From: Phoebastria nigripes
Taxonomy: Eukaryota; Chordata; Aves; Procellariiformes; Diomedeidae
DNA: 64,000 bases
Reading direction: 5' to 3'
NCBI GenBank assembly: GCA_035582835.1
Contig: JAYKAV010000944.1
Location: 1,405,499 to 1,469,498 of the forward strand
Below the pieces are notes generated by a model. The model had not been told where the DNA came from, did not search any database, and saw only the letters and a list, made by a program, of their open reading frames with translations. Position numbers and translations under genes: made by a program. Below are positions 11,970 through 23,491 of this stretch, in pieces (position 1 is the first letter of the stretch; the number at the start of each line of letters is the position of its first letter).

Positions 11970-14195
11970 CTTCTGCCTGGGAACAGGAAGGACAGGCAAG
12001 GGCTGCGCTTGCAGACAAGCATGCAATAACGGGGCTTGGGTGCAGGATGCTTTGGTCCAGAGTCCCCTCTCCAAGCTGCTGGCTCCAGGGTGATGCTGCA
12101 CTGGGGAGTGGAGCAATTGCATCGAAGGAAGGTGCCAGATACCCTCAGCAGCAGGATGAGCAGCTCCCATGGGATATTTCTTCTAGACCCCATTTACCTC
12201 TTCCCTTCAGATATAAAGGTTTGTATCCCTTACAAAGCCCTAGTGTATTATTTAAGGTCTTGCTGTTATAAAGTTGGCTTTTCTTTCTATCCGTATAAAC
12301 ATCCACTCTGTTCATGTGGATTGTAAACCCACCGTGATCTGGGTCCCTGTGACATCTTGTGGGAAGGATTTCCCCTGGTCCACAGGCCCGATCACCTGTT
12401 AGTGCTAATGACCTGGACCTGAATGAGGACAAGGAAATATTACAGCCCTGCAATGCCTGGAGATCAGATGCAGAAGTGCACTTGAACCTGCACACACCGT
12501 GCACAGGACAATGTCTTAGCCTTTGCTGCAGTCCAGCCAGCCCACCCTTCACCAGTATTGATGGGGGAAAAAAAAAAGAGGCTTTTCCATCCTAAAGAGA
12601 AAGCTCGTTCTTAGCCAGAGAAGGGCCTCTCCTTCCCTGGTCACCCACTGACCACAGCCAGCCCAGAGGAAGTCAGGTCACATCCTCATGCCTCTTCTTC
12701 AGCCTTTTCTCTGGGATGCAACATCTGCAAGGTCCTGAGCGCTCAGCAAGGTGGAGTCACCTCCTTCCTCCTCCCTACGTGAACAGGAGCCTCAGAGCTG
12801 GGAGCTCAGCCGTGCATGAGCAGGTCAGCCACTTTGACCCATGTCCTTGAGAAGAAAACTTGAGGCACCAGGAAGCACTGCAACGTCTCAGAGGTAAGGC
12901 AAGACCTTGGTGGTCACCAAGACACATCTGAGCCCCTAAAAACACCTCACTGCCCTGTGGCTTTCCAGACAGCGTTGTTTCCACCTAAGCCCTATGCCCT
13001 GCGCACCTCACCACCAGTCTTCAGGTAGCTCCCACCTTACCAAGTCCCCCTCAGCCTTTTCTCAGAGGCACCACGGAGAAGGCTAGATTTTAGGGTTCCC
13101 TATATCCATCTACAACAGCCCCAGCACAGTGAAGCTCCAAACTCACCTACAGCCCCCAGGTACACTGTAACTAAGCAGTCAGTCCTCTGAGGCCCTTAAC
13201 ACAACACTCGTTCCACACTCAGCAAGGAAACAATGATGTTTTGGTGAAATGCAATGCCTGATCTGCCCAGCAATGTGTCTTACTATTCACTTGCACCTCC
13301 TCCTGTTGTTTCACGGGATGTCTACATATCTGTCTGGCTTGTGAGCTGCCTTTTCTCAGCACAAGTCAAGAGCAAGAGAGGTTGGCCGCTGAACGGATAT
13401 GGGTAGGCAAGAAACTGTTTGGCAGGGAGAGTTGACATTAACTGCTCAGGCTATTTAAAAAGGGTGATTTAATCAGCCGAGGTATTTCTGCCCAGCTCCG
13501 TGCACGGTACCTTTGGCAGTTTGCTGGAATTGGACCAGGGTCTTTTATCAAGAGGAGTGAGGAAGGGAAGGAAAGGGCAAAGCAGATGCGGGTGCAGATG
13601 AAAAAAAAGAGGGCTTCCAAGGCTCTTCCATAAAGAAAAGCAAGGAAGAGAAAACAGAGTTAAAAATAATATCATGGCATGTTCTGGGCAGAGATACCAG
13701 CGTCCTAGGAAAAATATACGCGTTTATTTTTTGCCAAGAGGGAAATAAAAGGGAGGATGAGGGAGGATGCTGAGGCTGTTCTTTGATTTGAAAATGAAGC
13801 AAGGCCAAAGAGCAGAGCTGGTCACTGGGATTTTTCAGCATAATGTGCATTTTATAGCTAAAGCAAGCTGGGCTTGAAACCCGCCAAGTGTAGAAATTTG
13901 CTCCTAGGGAGAAGGGCCAGATCCGTTAACGTCGGGTGGTGTGCTACCAAATGCCGCTCAAATAGTACTGTAAAGAAGTCTGTGCAAATCCTTGGACAGG
14001 GGTGAATGGAGCTAGTGTGAACTCTGCTTTTTGCTCTCGGTATTCATTGGTTCAGTCCCTTCTGCTGTCAAAAACAGTCGTCACCATATAAGCATGAAGG
14101 GCCAATGTCATCCAAGAATTAAGTACTAACTCTCTGTCATTTGAGAGGGAGTTAGGTACATGCATTCCTTTAAGAAGCTAACCATAAAGCCTTGT
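11970..14195. other. Intergenic sequence, no gene recognised
   Basis: Apart from the possible cysteine-rich second exon at 12211-12326 mentioned with the signal-peptide-like ORF, nothing could be supported. An A-run occurs at 12568-12577. Confidence 0.5.
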
Positions 14196-14199
14196 CTGG

Positions 14200-14440
14200 G
14201 AAGACTTTTGCACCATTTTAACTTTATCTCTTTGAAACAGCTCTGGGTTTTGTCTGAGCTGGCTGAAATTTTTCATAACAATCATTAATTCACTGAAAAA
14301 TGCAGGTTTTGGCAGATCAAGTCTCTTTGCAAGTTCAGGCCAAATTTGGCAAGCTGTTTCAGCCAAAAAAAAAAAAATGGAGAAAACTTTGAAGCATTTT
14401 GTCCTGAGTTTCAAAATGAAATTTCTTGCCTTTTCTTTCT
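14200..14440. repeat. AT-rich degenerate element with AAATTT/GAAA-TTTC words
   Basis: The segment is dense in self-complementary words such as gaaatttttc, tgaaaaa, tttcagcc and caaaatgaaatttc, and holds an A-run at about 14366-14379. Similar segments recur at about 29230-29430, 34640-34830, 37330-37560, 53200-53310, 58240-58720 and 61500-61600. This suggests an old dispersed palindromic family of birds and reptiles, but I cannot name it. Confidence 0.35.
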
Positions 14441-17428
14441 TGTGCAATGGTTTTGCCTTGAAATGAAGCTATGATCTCCTTATTCAACTTCTTGTGAGAT
14501 TAAGTAATAAAACAAGAGAAAATTATATATTTGGTATCATTTCATTCACCTGAAAAGAATGATCTGAATTCTTTGTGGGAGGAGGAAGGGATTTGTCCCC
14601 CAAACCAGAAGCCCATTCCCTCCTCACCATGACACCATCCAGTTTACCTGGATGGGGATGCCAGGACACAACACTGGGAAACAGGCACTGCAAAACAGCA
14701 AATATCAGCTAAGTCACAGCTTAAACCTCTGAACAAAACAGGCTGAGTGAGAGAGAGTCCAGTTGTGCCAGTATAAATTGTGGCTAGTCTGGGACTCCTA
14801 CCAGTACAGTTTTTTCTAGGCAGGGACCACAGCTCTTCACCTCCAGATTCGGGAGGTGTCGTGTGGACACAGCCACCATTAAAGCAGAGAAATCTCCACC
14901 AGGAGACACAGTTATGTTGAAGTGAAGGAGCTCACACTGCCATAGCTTGTTTCTTTGCATGCTCCTGTTATCCTCTCCTTTGGTCTCCTGCCTGCCTGAT
15001 ACTCTGATACGCCAGGTCCCCTCTCTCTCCGAGAGCTGCATGAGTAACATATGACATCCCTGAAGCCTGGTTTTCTGGTCTTTTCAACCCAAAGCAGAGC
15101 TGTTTTCATAAAAATGTTGGCCCTGAGGTGCAGGAGTGTGGTGTAATCACATAGCATGTGGCCCATCAGGTCCCTGAGGGCACCAGGGATACTTTGGGGT
15201 CCCAGACATTTGCTTCACAGAAGACCATGATATCGCTGTGAACAGAGAAAGGGACTGATCACAGCCCTCAGGGTAACCTGGTCTTTGTCAGCCAGAAAGA
15301 CCTCACATCATTCTTGCCTCCAGCTGGGGACATAAGCCCCATCATGTAAAGGGGCACTGCTGGCAGGTGGGACCACAGAGGCGAGACACTGAGTTCAGCA
15401 GGCTCCACAACGCAGTACTTTGAGAAACTCACCCATGCCATCCTAACCTGGCTCCATCTCTTGTCCCCACTGCCTCCACGGGGAGCCTATTTAGACCCCT
15501 GATGGTGAAAACACTTATTCCCATTTCTTTCCTACTGTAAACATAAGAAGAATCATCGCAATCAGGACAGGTAAAGCTACAGCCCCATATCGCACCGCTA
15601 TATAGACAACAGTGATCTCTTGTGCATTCCTCTCTCCGGTAGTTGTGTTGACCCCTTTTTCACAGGTAGCTCTTTGGAAGAAGGACCCCTCTTTCTGGTA
15701 CCTTTCCTAGACTGTATTTGTTCATCGTGGCTTTGTAAACAAGAAGTAAGTGCATGCGCAGACTGAGTAACACAGCTTGCAGAAGCTGAGGGACTCCAAA
15801 AATTTGTGAGAAATGAGCAGAACAGACCTGCAAAGTAATTTCTAGTTTGGCNCAAAATAGGAAGTAAAGAATGTGGTTGCACCACAATTAAAGACAACCT
15901 TCTAACATCCCTTGCGTAGAAGCAGTAACTAGTATTTCTTTCCCTAGTGAATTTGATTATTCAGCTCAGTTCACTGATAAAACATCAGCTTCCACTGTAA
16001 AATCTGAAGGTGGAAAGTGCTGAGCTACTGGTGTCTGAAGAAACTACTGGTTGTCTTTCAAGAAAACCTGCACACCCTGAGGTCCTAAATAGCTCCAGAG
16101 ATCAGCAAAAGGGCAGTAGAGGGGCTCTCATAAGGACTTCTGGTTTGTTTTCAGCCTATGATAGCTGTACTGGAAACCCTTGCATCAGCTCTCTGGTACA
16201 TAAATGTTGATTCTGGTCCATTCTCAAGCATCTCTTGATGCTGAGACACAAAAACCGCCACGCCAACTCACNGTGCTACAGGCATTTTCAGAGTGCTCCT
16301 CCAAAAGATGGTCAGACAGACAGGCTGGTTGCATGCACCGGCTTGAGGGACAACACTTCATCAAATATCACTGCATATCTCCCCTTCCCAGATAAATGAC
16401 ACGACGAGGATGTGACTTTCAGCATTAGCTCCAAAGGATCCCCCAAAATGCTAAATACCCGTGTTTAGGCATCTGAATTCAGCCCAGCTAATACAGTCAG
16501 TGGAGCCTGGGGAGCAATTCAGCTGGATGCAGGTGCGTGCTTTAGCATGAGCTGAATCCCTCCAGGCTCTGCTGACTGACTGGACGACATCTCCCNTGAC
16601 TGCAATGGGAAGGGACATTAAACAGCCATTGTGAGCAAAGGGGAGCTGAAAAACTGCTTTGCCATGATATTTTTCAATGCAAAGGCAATAAATGATTAAA
16701 TCTTATCCTTAGTCTGGAGCCTGATCTGGAGGAGGTGTTGAAATGTGTAGGAGGAGGCCCAGTGTCTTAAGATTTGGGAGGCTCCTTGTAGCACCGGGTT
16801 TCGCTTGGAGGAGGTGGAAAATCCCCCACGGCTGCTGGAAGCTGCCGTGTTCATTACANGGTTGGGGCACAGACCAGCCAAGCGACTTGTGACAACGCAG
16901 GGACTAAAAGCCAAGCTTCCCATGGTGGACATTAGTTCCTGAATCACAGACCACTCTGCTCCCTTTTCTCCTTGTGTTCGGAGCAAAGGTAGAAATCACA
17001 TCACCACGTATCTCCCAGCTCATTCCCCCAAGCACGAGCAGCTCCTCACAACGCCTGACTTACTTCAGCAGTTCCTAAACNCTGTGGTCTGGGAAGAAAC
17101 TGAAACTATCATCTCATCACTTCCCCCTGTTACTGTTTCAGCTAAGTCATAACGATCATATTTTTTGTAATTGGACCACACAGCTTCTGGGGCATTTTAA
17201 GGAAGGCAGCAGCTCCTAGGGGATGTTGAAAGCACCATTTCTCCAGCATGGTCTCCAGCATGACCTCACCATGCATGTGTCTATCAAAAGAAGAAGTTGT
17301 CCCGTGACTCAGGATGCAGTTCAGTGACATTTTCTCTGATGAGAAAGCTGGTTTTGGAGGGTCAAGGAACAGTATACAGAAAACAGAGGGGAAGTGAAGA
17401 CTCTCATCCTACTGTTTTGAGAGCAGAC
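14441..17428. other. Intergenic sequence, nothing firm
   Basis: No exon or RNA gene recognised. The segment 16460-16560 has a repeat-like feel (ttaggcatctgaattcagcc and a later gctgaatccctcc in opposite sense), but no family could be assigned. Confidence 0.5.
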
Positions 17429-17525
17429 TTTTATTTTTATTATTATTTTTATTTTTATTGTTATTGTGGGTTTTATTTTTTTATTTTATTTTATTTTATT
17501 TATTATTTTTCTTTTTATTTTATGT
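17429..17525. repeat. T-rich (TTATT)n simple repeat
   Basis: An almost uninterrupted run of TTATT, TTTTA and TTTAT units with a short gtgggt interruption at about 17466-17471. It could be the tail of a minus-strand retroposon, but no body is recognisable upstream of it. Confidence 0.85.
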
Positions 17526-20080
17526 TAGTCTTAATCATTCCAATGACCTGGCGCAGCACCAGAAATTTTGTCACCAGGGTAACTGCAGGTTTGGCAGCCT
17601 GGGGCACAGACATGGGGGATATCACTAGGGCCAGACACCCTTAAACTGGCTTCACATCCACAAAGTGTAAAAACCTGGATCTAGACTTTTAGTGTCTGGA
17701 TGGGTTTGCTCACAAGCATCTGTAAAATGATGCTGACATTGACCAAAAGAACACCTCAAAGAGCATCTCCACTTCCATTTCTTTCTGTTCTCCAAATGTG
17801 ACTGCTTAGGCGAGTGCACCCCTTTGGACTGGCAGCTCCAGGAGGTCATGGGGTAGTTTTTGTTCAAGTCACCAGTGCAATCCAGGCGGCACATCTGCAG
17901 TTCTTTCACAAATGAAATGCAAAGTCAGTTTGTCTCAGACGTCCTGAGATATCCTGGGCTTGAGCAGAGGCAACCAGAGAGCACACAGGCAAAGCCAGGC
18001 TTTGTGGCACCTTCCCATGTGCCATACTTCAAGCCCCTGAAGAAGCTATCATCAGATTAGCATGAAAACCATAAGGTTTTAACAATGTTGCTGAGTTTCA
18101 AGTATCTTCCCCCATCCTGAAGAATTTCACTTTTTCTCCACAAATGTGAGGACTAACAGCTTTTGAAGCTGAAAGTGTAGGCTCATCAGCTTGTGCTGCA
18201 ATCAGGGGGCTTCCCAGAAAGGCTGAACCAGCAGTGGATTTCCAGCAAATCTGTGATGGGCAACATCACTTCAGGGCAGTTCCTGACGCTGTTGGGGAGA
18301 AAGAGCCCAAGCAATTGGGGCTGTGACCATGTCTCTAGCAGGAGCCAGACCCTGATCTCTGTTATGATCTCTTCACCTCTTGTTCCTTCCACCCAGCGAG
18401 CTCCATTTCTAGCTGTCACAGGTGCTTTTGGACTATTTCTTGGTTCCGAGGGGTTTGTTTCCAGGAGGGTTAAAGGGACAATCAGCTCCTGTTTNGTTCT
18501 TGAGGAATAACGTTCATTGCAATCAACCCTCGGTCACAAGACACAGGAAGAGCAGTGAACGCTGGGGTAGCTGAACAAAATTATGATGTTAAAAATGCAG
18601 AGGGATTGCCAGGAAACACTTGGAGGATATCTGAAACACAGCAGGGGAAATGAGATGGAAACAAGGTCTAATTTAGGGATGAACTATCNAATTTGCATTT
18701 ATTATCCTCACCCCCCTCCTTACCTTCCCTTTGGCCATTTTTAGATCCAGAACCTTTTTTTAGGTTCTCAGATATTCAGGATTGTTTTCATATTTACTCC
18801 AGCCACCCACAGGAAAACAATCCTGCATGATTTACTGCCTGGCCAGAAACCAGAGGTGAATGAAATCTGCACAACAGGGATGTACACAGCTTCACCCAGC
18901 AGTCCCCATCATCTGGCTTGCTCAAAAACGTGGTAGCAGCCCCATTGCTTCCAAATCCATGTCTAGGGGCTTCCTCCAGCTAGGGGAAAGCTGACCTTCT
19001 CCTGGCATTTCAGATCTTCTCCATGGACCAAATTTCCCAAGGCAGGGGAGCTGCAAAACACACAGTTGAGCACCAAAAATATTCTCCAAGATGTTCTTGC
19101 AGGTTAGGTTTTGCTAGTCTGTGTGTTATCACCTTGCAGAAGAAGTGCAAATCACAGAAGACCATAGGGAGAGGATTCTGTGTCTATAGATCAGCGATTG
19201 CCAGGGCAGGGAGATTCCAGCCTCCATCCCCATCATCTTACTGCATCGATGCAAATGCACAGAGAGCAGCAGAGTCCACCTGTGCAGNGGGGCACCCTAA
19301 AGATGAAACACACAGACAGCCTTCCCTCCCCTCTATTACCTTCACGGTCTACAAGTCACTTATTTTTTGATATGGAGTTGGCCAACTTCAGCAAGAAGGC
19401 TGGAAAGGAGGTCATGGCTCCTTCCTGGGAAACAAATGATTTCAGTTGCAGTTTTCTGAGCCTGAGAGGGGCTATGAACTGAAATCTCTTCTTCTCTCCC
19501 AAACAGCCCAGCCACAGGGCTCTCCTGCCCCTTTCCTGCAGTGTCACAGAGAGGGTATCTACTCTGGGACAGTATTTGGGAGAATGGTGGGCATGGGGAC
19601 CCAAACCCCTCTCACTAGGAAACCCCTCAGTAGCCTTTCAAGAGGGAATTTGTCCATTTGCAGCCAAAACATGAAGGCTTTACAGTTTTCAGCCGTTCCT
19701 TCTGGTGATAACAAAACAATTTCTACCGCAAAAGGCGGCAAAAGAAGACCCGAAAAAAGCATTAAGAGGAAAACTGAATTCTCAGGCCTGTATCCCCTTT
19801 TCTCTTCCAAAAACATTTCAAGTGAATAATTGCAGACTGCCGCCACTGCAGTGCCACGGGCAGAGTGAATAGAAGCATCTGAGACCGGACAACTCAGTGC
19901 ATGCAAGGGCAGGACTTGCAGCTGGGAGGAACCACTGGGTACCGGGTCCCCTTTGCGTTGCTCTCAGATCCCCGATCACTCATCAGCAGGCCCGGAAAAG
20001 AGATGCAAGTCACTGCAAAGAGTCTCACTGATTTGGGGGCAGGGGATGGGGCGAAATCAGTGTTTTCTCATAAATCTGGA
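17526..20080. other. Intergenic sequence, no gene recognised
   Basis: No exon, RNA gene or repeat family could be supported. Isolated unresolved bases at several positions limit frame analysis. Confidence 0.5.
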
Positions 20081-20084
20081 CAAC

Positions 20085-20425
20085 ATGTATATCACTTTAA
20101 TTGATGTCAAACTTTCAGCCTGACATGCTTTATAAACCCTGGGCAGCTTTGATCTCCTTGTCTTTGCCTATAAATGCAAGGATTACAAAAACATTCCAAA
20201 AAACGGCACCAAAAAATGTCTTTCACTGAGGTACTTTGCTCCAGCAGATAAGGCTAATAAGCAAAGAAACCCCAGGTATTAGGAAATGAGGCTTTTCGGG
20301 AACATACTCCGGGGTGGAGAGAGGGGGGCCGAAGCGTCTGAAGGATATTGATGCTTATGCTCCCCCTGTCATTATTTCACAATATTGTTTATATCCCCGG
20401 GATGTGGATAAAGGTAGCTGTCACT
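20085..20425. promoter_or_regulatory. Candidate enhancer with GATA, forkhead and TCF/LEF motifs
   Basis: Within 340 bases there are CTTTGATC (TCF/LEF type, 20147-20154), CAGATAAGG (GATA, 20245-20253), TGTTTAT (forkhead, 20386-20392) and GGATAAAG (GATA-like, 20406-20413), plus ACATTCCA (TEAD type, near 20191). GATA, forkhead and Wnt inputs are typical of heart and foregut enhancers. The block is AT-rich and free of repeats. Motif counting alone is weak evidence. Confidence 0.25.
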
Positions 20426-20909
20426 TCTGGCACCGCTCTCCCCCCCCGGGAGATTACAGCGAACTGTAGCTGACACTGCCCAACGTTGCGTTGACTGACA
20501 GCCCCCCGCGGCATGGTTACTGTCAGAACCCTCGGAGGGCTGGGGGTGCCCGGATCTGCGAGGCACNGAGAAGGGAAGGGGGGGTTCCAGAGAGCAGTGG
20601 GGTCCTCTTAGCCTCCAGCACATCCCCATGCAGGAGGAGGCAGCTCCTCTCCATGCAGGGCTCAACAGTGCTAGTAGAGTTGAGGGAAGGTGTTTTACCA
20701 TCCCTTTCATCTGTAGAAGACTCAAGTCCCAAATGTTGGGATCCCTCTCAGGTGTTTCAGTGCCCTGCTCCCAGGGGATGCTCAGGGATGTAGACGGGAT
20801 GGGGTCCTGCAATGCCTCCACCGAGCAGGGCAAGGGGAGTCTCTCTGCATGGGGAGAAGGGATGGAAATGGAGAAGGTAGACATGAAAACAGAGCAAGGG
20901 AGGCTGTAA

Positions 20910-20927
20910 GACTTGGCGCGCCAAGTC
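20910..20927. repeat. 18-bp perfect palindrome GACTTGGCGCGCCAAGTC
   Basis: The 18 bases are identical to their reverse complement and contain two CpG dinucleotides in otherwise CpG-poor surroundings. Each half holds TTGGCGCG, close to an E2F site, and the TTGGC/GCCAA arms resemble an NFI site with too short a spacer. Confidence 0.8.
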
Positions 20928-21587
20928 AGGGCTCAGTTGTGGATTAAGACTAATAAATTTCTCCAGGCCAGTGTCTCCCTGTGAGCTGGATGTCTAAATT
21001 CCCTTTATATTCCCTTTGTTCCCCATGGTACCCTTAGACATGATTCAGTTGGCCAAACAGAGGCACTGGGAATGTCTGAAAGCACCTGAGATGTCAACAC
21101 AGGGTCAGAAGATGCAGCACAAGACTCACGCCCATCTGAATGGCAGCAGGATCTCCTGCTAAAATGACCTTAGACACCCATGTGGCAACCAAATCCCACC
21201 CCAGTATTGACTGGAGCCACCACAGCTACTTGCTCCACTCAGCAGCAGAGACCTAGGCTTGGCCAGCTGGATGACTGACCTGTGGACACCAAAATGTGGG
21301 TGTCTTATATCTGCAGACCAACAGCCTTCCCCAGTCTCCTTTCATAATGGGAACCGCTCTTCCCAATCCCTGGGAAGCTGGGAAGAGTCTGAGCCTTTGG
21401 GGAGCTCTGTGGAGTTATGGCATTATCTTTGAAGTTAGCTATGAAGTTATCTCCTTGGTGCTGCGAAGGTCTCAGCTGGAGCGCTGGGCTGCCTCCTGGG
21501 CCCTGGGCTTCAAGGGAAAAAGGGGTCAGACTGGGGACAGCCCAAAAAAATGCAAAGAGAATGACTAAAGGAGTAGAAATGACAGAT

Positions 21588-21865
21588 TAAGGAGGAAGCA
21601 CTGAAATTGGTTAGTCTGCAGAGACACTTGAGGAGTGACATTCCTTCATGAAAGGTAAAAGAAGGGGGGGAGGAAGGGAGGGAAGGGACTTTTAATGGCA
21701 AGGACAGGGAAGCCTAGAAGGAGAAACTGCCTGGGAAACTCAGCATCCTTCAGAACAGCTTCTGACAAGGATAAGTAGGTAGATGCAGCTGACTCTGTCT
21801 TGAGGCAGGAGGATGGGCGAGATGCCCCCAAGGAGCCCCTTCCAGTGCTTTGACCCTTGTCGGCT
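21588..21865 (+). repeat. Degenerate CR1-like LINE, 3' part
   Basis: Recognisable CR1 wording runs in order: ggaggaagcactgaaattgg...ttagtctgcagaga, then ttgaggagtgacatt, then, near the end, gaggcaggaggatgggcgagatgcccc followed by ccccttccagtgctttgacc, the counterpart of the CR1 'ggactagatgac...cccttccagctctatgat' end. It is heavily diverged, with no long open frame. Confidence 0.55.
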
Positions 21866-23428
21866 AGGTCTGTGGCAGCTGCCATACGATGTGACTTGCC
21901 CCAGGCGTCTCAGGACTTTTGGGGTGGAGCAGGGAACGAGACCCATCTCTGCGGGCGCCCACACCAGTGTCTGGCTGCAAGGCCACCCCCTGTATCTGCC
22001 TACATCTGTCAAACAAGCTGATTAAGACATCTGAGAAAAGTAAAAGCCAGGGGCTGGGACTGTCTTTTGATGGCATTACTTGGGTCACACTGGGTGAACT
22101 CTAACAGCTTTTGTCAATGAAAATGGGGGTCAGGGATTTACAGCCCTGGCAAACACAGCCCTGGCTGTACTATTCCAGGCTTCGCCACATTTCTCCAGGA
22201 CATTTTCACCTTTCTCACTTTGTAGGCTTTTATTTACACAAACAAAACCCTGCAAACTAGATTTTGCACTCTCCTTTCCATAAGACAGAGGAACGCAACT
22301 AAACTGCCCACGTGATGGGTTTTGATAGGAACATGGGTTTCAAAAAAAAGGAATCAGACATTTATATGAATTAAATGACATTGTTAATTAACATGATTTA
22401 AGATGGCAAACCATCTAGAAGGGACATTAACTCTCCTGCTTTGGGGTTGAAACCAAGCTCCAGTTTTTACAAGTCCAGATAAGTCTTCTTTGAGAAATGG
22501 GAATTTGGCTCCTAAATCAATTAGGCCTGCCAACTCTACAAAGGGAAATTTATAACTCAGCACAGAATTAACCCTAGACCTTGCAAACTGTATGTCAAGC
22601 CGCTGAGCACTGCTTCTTGCCTCTTTGCCTACTAGAGTCGCATGGCCCAAAGAGAGAAATTACTTTGCAGTAACGCTGTCAGAGACCAAAGCAAATCTGA
22701 TGCTCCCAGACATGTGGAGGGCACAGGCCTTGACCCATGACTGTAACCATCTGCAAACAAAGGATCCACCCATCTGAGCACGAGAGGAAACCAAAGCGTG
22801 CAGCATGACTGGTTTTCTGCTAACTGCCTCTTCACTGGACCTGAGCTGGCTGTGTGAGGAGCCCTGCCAAAGTCCAGGGTTGTTCTAAGACCCACCAGCA
22901 TGGTCCTGAACTCAGCTCTATACACATCATCTGTCCTCATGAAAGACAGAGTTGGGACCCTTCAAGGAAGCGTGTTGGACCACATCAGACATCATGACCA
23001 CAAAGACCGACGAAGGACACACATGGTGCAGTTCATGCCTAAACGATCTTGTAAATATGCCTTTGAGTTTGTTTTAAAGCATTTGGTGCTCTCTCTTCTA
23101 GAACAAATGGGTCACTAAACAGCCACTTGTGGCATGGAAACACAAATCATGGATTGCCAGTCAATCTGGCCGCAAGCCTGACTTTGGAGCCACTTCTTCC
23201 CAGCCGTGTACACAAAACTTGGTCAGCTAGGGCCAGACATCCAGAGCCCGAGTCATCTGCTTTGACTTTAGCAGCTTGATTCAGTTGCCCATGAGTAGGC
23301 ATCAAGTGACATTTTAGATACCCTCAGCCTCCAGCTGCTCTTCAAGACCCGCACAGGTCTCCCACAGATCTGTTGTCATATCTGTGTGATGCCAGATAAA
23401 TGCAAATGTCTCAGAAAAAAAACATCTT
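21866..23428. other. Intergenic sequence, no gene recognised
   Basis: Nothing could be assigned to a gene, RNA or repeat family. The segment about 22290-22440 is AT-rich without clear structure. Confidence 0.5.
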
Positions 23429-23491
23429 GGGGTTGGAACTAGATGATCTTTAAGGTCCCTTCCAACCCAACCCATTCTATGATTCTATGAT
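23429..23491 (+). repeat. CR1 LINE 3' end, strongly 5'-truncated
   Basis: The element keeps the canonical avian CR1 end: ggttggaactagatgatct, aaggtcccttccaaccc, and the terminal tandem ATTCTATG units at 23474-23490. Only about 63 bases remain, as usual for 5'-truncated CR1 copies. It is by far the best preserved repeat in the window and the main evidence for a bird genome. Confidence 0.95.

Noticed and set aside
17429..17525. T-rich tract as a retroposon tail on the minus strand
   Set aside because: No LINE or SINE body could be recognised next to it.
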